DNA of 64,000 bases from Saccharomonospora marina XMU15 (GTDB lineage Bacteria > Actinomycetota > Actinomycetes > Mycobacteriales > Pseudonocardiaceae), in contig NZ_CM001439.1 of assembly GCF_000244955.1 (NCBI RefSeq), positions 1,268,628 to 1,332,627 of the forward strand. The letters run 5' to 3'. This document shows positions 59,752 through 64,000 of this stretch, piece by piece. The translations under genes and the position numbers were made by a program. Every line of letters starts with the position of its first letter. The stretch's first letter is position 1. The notes beneath the pieces are model-generated. The model saw only the letters and a list, made by a program, of their open reading frames with translations. It did not search any database and was not told the DNA's origin.

Positions 59752-59823
59752 TGGGGTATGGTGTAATTGGCAGCACGACTGATTCTGGTTCAGTTAGTCT
59801 AGGTTCGAGTCCTGGTACCCCAG
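59752..59823 (+). tRNA. tRNA-Gln (CUG anticodon)
   Basis: The 72-nt cloverleaf has acceptor arms TGGGGTA and TACCCCA and anticodon arm ACTGA-TTCTGGT-TCAGT with anticodon CTG at 59785-59787, reading CAG. The T arm is AGGTTCGAGTCCT, and the discriminator base is G at 59823. In an organism with GatCAB it would be mischarged with Glu by GltX and then amidated. The CCA end is not encoded. Confidence 0.95.
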
Positions 59824-59873
59824 CTGCTTGCAGAGAATCTCCACCTGGTAGCCTCTCTCAGGCAACACAGCAA

Positions 59874-59946
59874 GCCCCCGTCGTCTAGCGGCCTAGGACG
59901 CCGGCCTCTCACGCCGGTAGCGTGGGTTCGAATCCCATCGGGGGTA
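59874..59946 (+). tRNA. tRNA-Glu (CUC anticodon)
   Basis: The 73-nt cloverleaf has acceptor arm GCCCCCG with CGGGGGT (G1-U72), anticodon arm CCGGC-CTCTCAC-GCCGG with anticodon CTC at 59908-59910, reading GAG, and T arm GTGGGTTCGAATCCCAT. It lies 50 bp after tRNA-Gln and both are probably one transcript. Confidence 0.95.
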
Positions 59947-59953
59947 CGCTTGT

Positions 59954-60002
59954 AAGTGAGGGGTTTGTTCGGGAGAAATCCCGGACAGACCCCTCACTTT
60001 TT
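59954..60002 (+). terminator. Terminator after the tRNA genes
   Basis: A long stem of about 21 bp with a few G-U pairs (59954-59974 with 59979-59999) and a GAAA loop is followed by a T-run (59998-60002). It lies 8 nt after tRNA-Glu. Confidence 0.9.
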
Positions 60003-60066
60003 CGTATCGACGACACCATGGTGGCCACGAGTCCGGTTCGCCGGGCGCAGCCGACGAACCGGACGC

Positions 60067-60126
60067 TTCAGAGCCGGTCCTTTCAGAGCCGGTCCTTTCA
60101 GAGCCGGTCCTTTCAGAGCCGGTCCT
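60067..60126 (-). repeat. 15-bp tandem repeat over the stop codon of the IclR gene
   Basis: TTCAGAGCCGGTCCT occurs four times in perfect tandem (60067-60126). The unit nearest the gene is its real 3' end: on the minus strand it reads through Asp-Arg-Leu-stop. Each further unit repeats GACCGGCTCTGA in the same frame. The array therefore duplicates the end of the gene, including the stop codon, three extra times. Confidence 0.9.
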
Positions 60127-60850
60127 GCAGCGCTTCCGCCGCCGCCAGCAGATCGGCGGCCCACCGCCCGCCTGGCTTGCGGCCGATACGTTCGACCGGT
60201 CCTGACACCGACACCGCCGCCACCACCGCGCCGGTCGTGTCGCGAACCGGTGCCGACACGCTCGCCACGCCCGGCTCACGTTCGGCCACACTCTGCGCCC
60301 ACCCCCGCCTGCGCACCTCGAGCAGGGTGCGCTCGCCGTACACGGCGTCGGCCAGGATCGCCCGCTGGGTGTGCTCGTCGGCCCACGCCGCGAGCACCTT
60401 CGCGCCCGATCCCGCCGTCATCGGCAGCCGGGAACCAACCGGCACGGTGTCGCGCAACCCGCTCGGCGGCTCCGCCGTCGCCACGCACACTCGCTGGATG
60501 CCGTCCCTTCGGTAGAGCTGGACGCTTTCGCCGGTGATGTCGCGCAGTTTGGGCAGTATCACGCTCGCGGCGTCGAGCAGCGGGTCCACCGTGCCGCCGG
60601 CCAGTTCGGCGAGGGCGGGCCCTGCCCGCCACCTCCCGTCCGGACCACGGCGCAGCATCCGGTGCACCTCCAGCCCGACGGCCAGCCGGTGTGCGGTCGC
60701 GCGCGGAAGACCGGTACGCGAACACAACTCCGCCAGTCCGCACGGCTCCTGCGCCACCGCGTGCAACACGGCGACCGCCTTGTCGAGAACACCGATTCCG
60801 CTGGCCCGCGTTTCCGTGGCCTGCTGGTTGCTAACATTGGGCTGTCCCAC
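60113..60850 (-). CDS. ndgR: IclR family regulator (NdgR/LtbR type)
   Basis: This 245-residue regulator has an N-terminal winged helix (about residues 18-75, with LAELCSRTGLPRATAHRL) and the C-terminal effector domain (ITGESVQLYRRDGIQRVCVA near 104, VSVSGPVERIG near 214). Orthologs beside leuC are NdgR of Streptomyces and LtbR of Corynebacterium, which control leuCD and related amino acid genes. The gene is divergent from leuC with 65 bp between the starts. ATG 60850 sits within the leuC promoter region, consistent with autoregulation. The 3' end carries a 15-bp repeat that duplicates the stop codon. Confidence 0.9.
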   Translation of the reverse strand: MGQPNVSNQQATETRASGIGVLDKAVAVLHAVAQEPCGLAELCSRTGLPRATAHRLAVGLEVHRMLRRGPDGRWRAGPALAELAGGTVDPLLDAASVILPKLRDITGESVQLYRRDGIQRVCVATAEPPSGLRDTVPVGSRLPMTAGSGAKVLAAWADEHTQRAILADAVYGERTLLEVRRRGWAQSVAEREPGVASVSAPVRDTTGAVVAAVSVSGPVERIGRKPGGRWAADLLAAAEALQDRL

Positions 60851-60866
60851 AAAGCGATACTATAAT
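60837..60866 (+). promoter_or_regulatory. Candidate leuCD promoter
   Basis: TTGGGC (60837-60842), an 18-nt spacer and a perfect TATAAT (60861-60866) lie 50 bp before leuC and overlap the ndgR start codon. A TGGGAAGTCCA near 60876-60886 is a partial palindrome that could be part of an NdgR operator, but I cannot confirm the consensus. Confidence 0.55.
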
Positions 60867-60915
60867 CTCGCAGTTTGGGAAGTCCAGAATCGGCATGCTC
60901 ACGTAAGGAGCCCTG

Positions 60916-62331
60916 ATGACAACCAAGCGGGGCCGCACACTGGCAGAGAAAGTGTGGGACGCGCACACCGTGCGCCGCGGCCAAGGCGCTGAGCCGGACC
61001 TGCTCTATATCGATCTTCACCTCGTGCACGAGGTCACCAGTCCGCAGGCGTTCGACGGGCTACGCCTGACGGGCAGGAAGGTCCGCAGGCCCGACCTCAC
61101 GATCGCGACCGAAGACCACAACGTTCCCACAACGGGCATCGACCTGCCCATCGCCGACCCGGTCTCGCGCACCCAGGTGGACACACTTCGCCGCAACTGC
61201 GAGGAGTTCGGCATCCGCCTGCACCCCATGGGAGACGACGAGCAGGGCATCGTGCACGTCATCGGCCCCCAACTCGGCCTGACCCAGCCGGGAATGACCG
61301 TGGTGTGCGGCGACAGCCACACCTCGACACACGGCGCCTTCGGCGCGATGGCCTTCGGCATCGGCACGTCGGAGGTCGAGCACGTGCTCGCCACGCAGAC
61401 GCTGCCGCTTCGTCCGTTCAAGACCATGGCGATCAACGTCAACGGCGACCTGCGGCCGGGCGTGACCGCCAAGGACATCATCCTCGCCGTCATCGCACGG
61501 ATCGGCACCGGTGGCGGGCAGGGATACGTCCTTGAGTACCGGGGCAGCGCTATCGAGTCGCTTTCGATGGAGGCGCGGATGACCGTCTGCAACATGTCCA
61601 TCGAGGCGGGCGCCCGCGCGGGCATGATCGCGCCCGACGAGACGACCTTCGCCTACCTCAAGGACCGCCCGCACGCGCCGAAGGGCGCCGACTGGGACGC
61701 CGCGGTGGCCCACTGGCGCGAGTTGCGTACCGACGACGACTCCGAGTTCGACGCCGAGGTGGACATCGATGCCGCCCAGCTCACCCCGTACGTGACCTGG
61801 GGCACCAACCCCGGCCAGGGGTTGCCGCTTTCGGATTCGGTTCCCGACCCCGAGGCCATCACCGACGAGACCGAGCGGGTGGCCGCCGAGAAGGCCTTGT
61901 CCTATATGGATCTTGTTCCGGGGACCCCGCTGCGGCAGATCGCGGTGGACACCGTGTTCCTCGGCTCGTGTACCAACGGCCGGATCGAGGACCTGCGTGC
62001 CGCGGCCGGGGTGCTGCGTGGCCGCAAGCTGGCCGAAGGGGTGCGCATGCTGGTCGTGCCCGGCTCGATGCGGGTGCGGCAGGCGGCGGAGGCCGAAGGG
62101 CTGCACGAGATCTTCACGCAAGCAGGCGCCGAGTGGCGGCAGGCGGGCTGCTCGATGTGCCTGGGGATGAACCCCGACCAGCTGAAGCCCGGTGAGCGCA
62201 GCGCCTCGACCTCCAACCGCAACTTCGAGGGCAGGCAGGGCAAGGGTGGCCGTACCCACCTGGTCTCGCCGCTCGTGGCGGCCGCGACGGCCGTGAGGGG
62301 CACCCTGTCCTCGCCGGAAGACCTGGACTGA
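60916..62331 (+). CDS. leuC: 3-isopropylmalate dehydratase large subunit
   Basis: This 471-residue aconitase-family enzyme has the three cluster cysteines Cys352 in [16 protein letters not shown], then Cys412 and Cys415 in [14 protein letters not shown]. The N-terminal [30 protein letters not shown] (near residue 133) is the family signature. It isomerises isopropylmalate and, in the citramalate route, citramalate to 3-methylmalate. ATG 60916 follows GTAAGGAGC. leuD follows after 16 bp. Confidence 0.97.
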   Translation: MTTKRGRTLAEKVWDAHTVRRGQGAEPDLLYIDLHLVHEVTSPQAFDGLRLTGRKVRRPDLTIATEDHNVPTTGIDLPIADPVSRTQVDTLRRNCEEFGIRLHPMGDDEQGIVHVIGPQLGLTQPGMTVVCGDSHTSTHGAFGAMAFGIGTSEVEHVLATQTLPLRPFKTMAINVNGDLRPGVTAKDIILAVIARIGTGGGQGYVLEYRGSAIESLSMEARMTVCNMSIEAGARAGMIAPDETTFAYLKDRPHAPKGADWDAAVAHWRELRTDDDSEFDAEVDIDAAQLTPYVTWGTNPGQGLPLSDSVPDPEAITDETERVAAEKALSYMDLVPGTPLRQIAVDTVFLGSCTNGRIEDLRAAAGVLRGRKLAEGVRMLVVPGSMRVRQAAEAEGLHEIFTQAGAEWRQAGCSMCLGMNPDQLKPGERSASTSNRNFEGRQGKGGRTHLVSPLVAAATAVRGTLSSPEDLD

Positions 62332-62347
62332 AGGAGGGCTACCGAAC

Positions 62348-62941
62348 ATGGAGCCGTACACCAAGCACACCGGCGTCGGAGTGCCGCTGCGCAGGTCCAA
62401 CGTGGACACGGACCAGATCATTCCCGCCGTCTACCTCAAGCGCGTGACCCGTACCGGCTTCGAGGACGGCCTGTTCGCCGCCTGGCGCGGCGACGAGCAC
62501 TTCGTGCTCAACCAGGAGCCGTACCGGGCGGGCAGCGTGCTCGTCGCGGGCCCGGACTTCGGTACGGGTTCGTCGAGGGAGCATGCCGTCTGGGCACTGC
62601 TGAACTACGGCTTCCGGGTGGTCATCTCCTCCCGGTTCGCCGACATCTTCCGGGGCAACTCGGGCAAGCAAGGTCTGCTCGCCGCCGAGTGCGAGCAGGC
62701 CGATGTCGAGCAGCTGTGGAAGATCCTCGAGAACGAGCCCGGCACCGAGGTCACCGTCGACCTGCGGGAGAAGACGGTACGGGCCAAGGACTTCGTCGCC
62801 ACCTTCTCGATCGACGACTACACCCGCTGGCGGCTGCTCGAGGGGCTCGACGACATCGCGTTGACACTGCGCCATGCCGAAGACATCGAGGCCTTCGAGG
62901 CTAAGCGGCCCTCCTTCAAGCCTGTCACCACGCCGGTGTAG
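62348..62941 (+). CDS. leuD: 3-isopropylmalate dehydratase small subunit
   Basis: This 197-residue subunit forms the active enzyme with LeuC. It has [20 protein letters not shown] (near residue 18) and the [20 protein letters not shown] swivel-domain motif near 72. Length is normal. ATG 62348 follows GAAGGAGGG. A strong terminator lies directly after the gene, ending the leuCD operon. Confidence 0.97.
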   Translation: MEPYTKHTGVGVPLRRSNVDTDQIIPAVYLKRVTRTGFEDGLFAAWRGDEHFVLNQEPYRAGSVLVAGPDFGTGSSREHAVWALLNYGFRVVISSRFADIFRGNSGKQGLLAAECEQADVEQLWKILENEPGTEVTVDLREKTVRAKDFVATFSIDDYTRWRLLEGLDDIALTLRHAEDIEAFEAKRPSFKPVTTPV

Positions 62942-62948
62942 CCGCGGC

Positions 62949-62986
62949 GAGCACGGATTCCCTGCTCGAAAAGGGAATCCGTGCTC
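62949..62986 (+). terminator. Terminator of leuCD
   Basis: A 15-bp perfect stem (GAGCACGGATTCCCT at 62949-62963, complement at 62972-62986) with an 8-nt loop starts 8 bp after the leuD stop. Confidence 0.8.
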
Positions 62987-63177
62987 CGGCTCCGGTACGA
63001 CGACACCACGCGGGACGGCCCTCGAACGGGCCTGCGAGGGGGCCCGCGGGGCGCGGAAGCGCACCCGATAAGGAAAAAATCCGCGTGCCGTTTGGAATTT
63101 GTGCTGCGTTGGTAATACCGTGTGCGCATGTCGGCCGGTGTGGCCGGGTAACAAGTAGTTCTTCTTGGAGGACTGGA

Positions 63178-63837
63178 ATGGCCAACAAGGCCCAACTCAT
63201 CGAAGCGCTCTCCGAGCGTTTGGGCGACAAGAAGGTCGCGTCGCAAGCTGTCGACAACCTCGTCGACATCATCATCCGTACGGTCAACAAGGGCGAGAAG
63301 GTCAACATCACCGGCTTCGGTGTGTTCGAGAAGCGTGCCAGGGCCGCCCGGACCGCGAGGAACCCACGCACCGGCGAGACCGTGCGTGTGAAGAAGACCA
63401 ACGTTCCCGCCTTCCGCGCGGGTACGACCTTCAAGGACGTCGTGAGCGGCGCCAAGAAGCTGCCGAAGGCCACCACCAAGCGCGCCACCGCCACTCGGGC
63501 CACCGGCGCGAAGGCGGCGACCACGCGGCCCACGGCGACTCGCAGCACCACGACTCGTACGCGAGCGACGACGACGCGCGGCACCGCCTCCAGCCGCACG
63601 GCCACGAAGGCGGCACCGAGCAGGAGCACAGCCAAGAGCACGGCCACCAAGGCCGCGCCGAAGAGCGCAACCAAGTCGACGGCGAGCAAGACGGCGACCA
63701 AGTCGACGACGGCGAAGAAGTCGCCCGCCAAGACCACCAAGGCGGCGACCAAGTCCGCGCCGAAGAGCACCGCCAAGGCTTCCACCGCCAAGGCCTCGAC
63801 GGCGAAGAAGACCACCGCCGCCAGGAAGAAGAAGTAG
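63178..63837 (+). CDS. hupB: HU family DNA-binding protein with Lys/Ala-rich tail (HupB)
   Basis: This 219-residue protein has an HU domain (residues 1-90, [39 protein letters not shown] and [14 protein letters not shown]) followed by a tail of about 125 residues rich in Lys, Ala, Thr and Ser (motifs such as TKAAP, TAKKS and KSTAK), like histone H1. This build is the mycobacterial HupB/HLP type that compacts DNA. The tail probably binds DNA and can be modified on lysines in relatives. ATG 63178 follows TTGGAGGAC. It lies downstream of leuCD with a terminator between, so it has its own promoter. Confidence 0.96.
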   Translation: MANKAQLIEALSERLGDKKVASQAVDNLVDIIIRTVNKGEKVNITGFGVFEKRARAARTARNPRTGETVRVKKTNVPAFRAGTTFKDVVSGAKKLPKATTKRATATRATGAKAATTRPTATRSTTTRTRATTTRGTASSRTATKAAPSRSTAKSTATKAAPKSATKSTASKTATKSTTAKKSPAKTTKAATKSAPKSTAKASTAKASTAKKTTAARKKK

Positions 63838-63864
63838 GCGTCCGCACGCGACGCGACTACCTCT

Positions 63865-63900
63865 CGGCAGGGCCCCCGCGAACTCGTGGGGGCCCTGCCG
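63865..63900. terminator. Terminator between hupB and the next gene
   Basis: A 13-bp stem (CGGCAGGGCCCCC at 63865-63877 with its complement at 63888-63900) lies between two convergent genes, 28 bp after the hupB stop. No T-run. Confidence 0.8.
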
Positions 63901-63918
63901 CGTTTGCGGGACCGGTGC

Positions 63919-64000
63919 TCAGCCGCCCGCCGGAACCGGGGCGGGCAGCGGGCTCGGCAGGTAGGCAGCGTCCACGAGCCGGGGTACGCGGTCGGGCCCT
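63919..64000 (-). CDS. C-terminal end of a convergent gene, unidentified
   Basis: A minus-strand frame open from the right edge ends in TGA at 63919-63921 with the last residues VPRLVDAAYLPSPLPAPV and a short PAGG tail. Only about 26 residues are visible, and no family can be named. In M. tuberculosis the convergent neighbour of hupB is mutT1, which is a possibility by position only. Confidence 0.4.
   Translation of the reverse strand, partial: GPDRVPRLVDAAYLPSPLPAPVPAGG

Noticed and set aside
60067-60126. Short perfect repeats as a CRISPR array
   Set aside because: Units are 15 bp without spacers and no cas genes are present. They are a plain tandem repeat.
63919-64000. Naming the partial gene mutT1
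   Set aside because: Only the last 26 codons are visible and the suggestion rests on recalled gene order alone.

Overview
This is a high-GC actinobacterial chromosome segment, most likely from the Pseudonocardiaceae (Amycolatopsis, Saccharomonospora or Prauserella type). The basis is strong GC bias in third codon positions, many GTG starts, a DUF3558 lipoprotein, a DUF397 protein, an HU protein with a long Lys/Ala tail, and gene order. From about 23.5 kb to the right edge the order follows what I recall of the Mycobacterium tuberculosis Rv3025c-Rv2986c stretch: cysteine desulfurase, mnmA, a MetE-like protein, ligA, ACT-domain protein, gatCAB, LppZ-like lipoprotein, DoxX protein, PH-domain (CFP6-like) protein, ilvBNC, serA, leuB, FAH-family protein, gltX, tRNA-Gln and tRNA-Glu, IclR regulator, leuCD and hupB. 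The genus is inferred, not proven.

Layout. 1-1.6 kb: end of a cobalamin-synthesis gene (cobD) and a cobalt uptake pair (cbtBA) behind a cobalamin riboswitch. 2.1-8.1 kb: gltBD glutamate synthase. 8.5-17.1 kb: glutaryl-CoA dehydrogenase, a D-2-hydroxyacid (possibly D-2-hydroxyglutarate) dehydrogenase fusion, a hydratase, a GntR regulator and a class III CoA-transferase, which could act together on glutarate-type acids, plus a frameshifted small gene and its DUF3558 lipoprotein. 17.1-23.3 kb: ECF sigma factor with a SnoaL-like tail, alpha/beta hydrolase, beta-propeller lipoprotein, mtnA and a TrpB2-like enzyme. 23.5-27.4 kb: cysteine desulfurase, mnmA and an acyl-CoA ligase. 27.4-28.2 kb: a decayed vapBC toxin-antitoxin pair and a 21-bp tandem repeat. 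28.2-43 kb: metal-dependent hydrolase, nitrilase-family enzyme, MetE-like protein, ligA, gatCAB, lipoprotein and membrane genes. 43-63 kb: branched-chain amino acid and serine synthesis (ilvD, ilvBNC, serA, leuB, cimA, leuCD) with gltX and two tRNA genes. 63-64 kb: hupB and the end of a convergent gene.

How the genes work together. cimA (citramalate synthase), leuCD, leuB, ilvBN, ilvC and ilvD include almost a whole threonine-independent route to isoleucine as well as most valine and leucine steps. Two operons carry readable transcription attenuators. ilvB has a leader peptide with Ile-Leu-Val-Leu codons. cimA has a leader peptide with Val-Ile-Ile-Ile codons, which fits citramalate synthase serving isoleucine. 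gltX, gatCAB, tRNA-Gln and tRNA-Glu give the components of the indirect Gln-tRNA(Gln) pathway. Many genes begin 6-9 nt after a TANNNT-like -10 hexamer with no Shine-Dalgarno sequence, which suggests leaderless mRNAs.

Most of the window is housekeeping DNA. I found no phage, IS element or CRISPR array, and no convincing new multi-gene system. The least ordinary items are the isoleucine attenuator of cimA, a 21-bp repeat family found directly after two unrelated stop codons, the 15-bp repeat that copies the stop codon of the IclR gene, and the vapBC remnant with three frameshifts.
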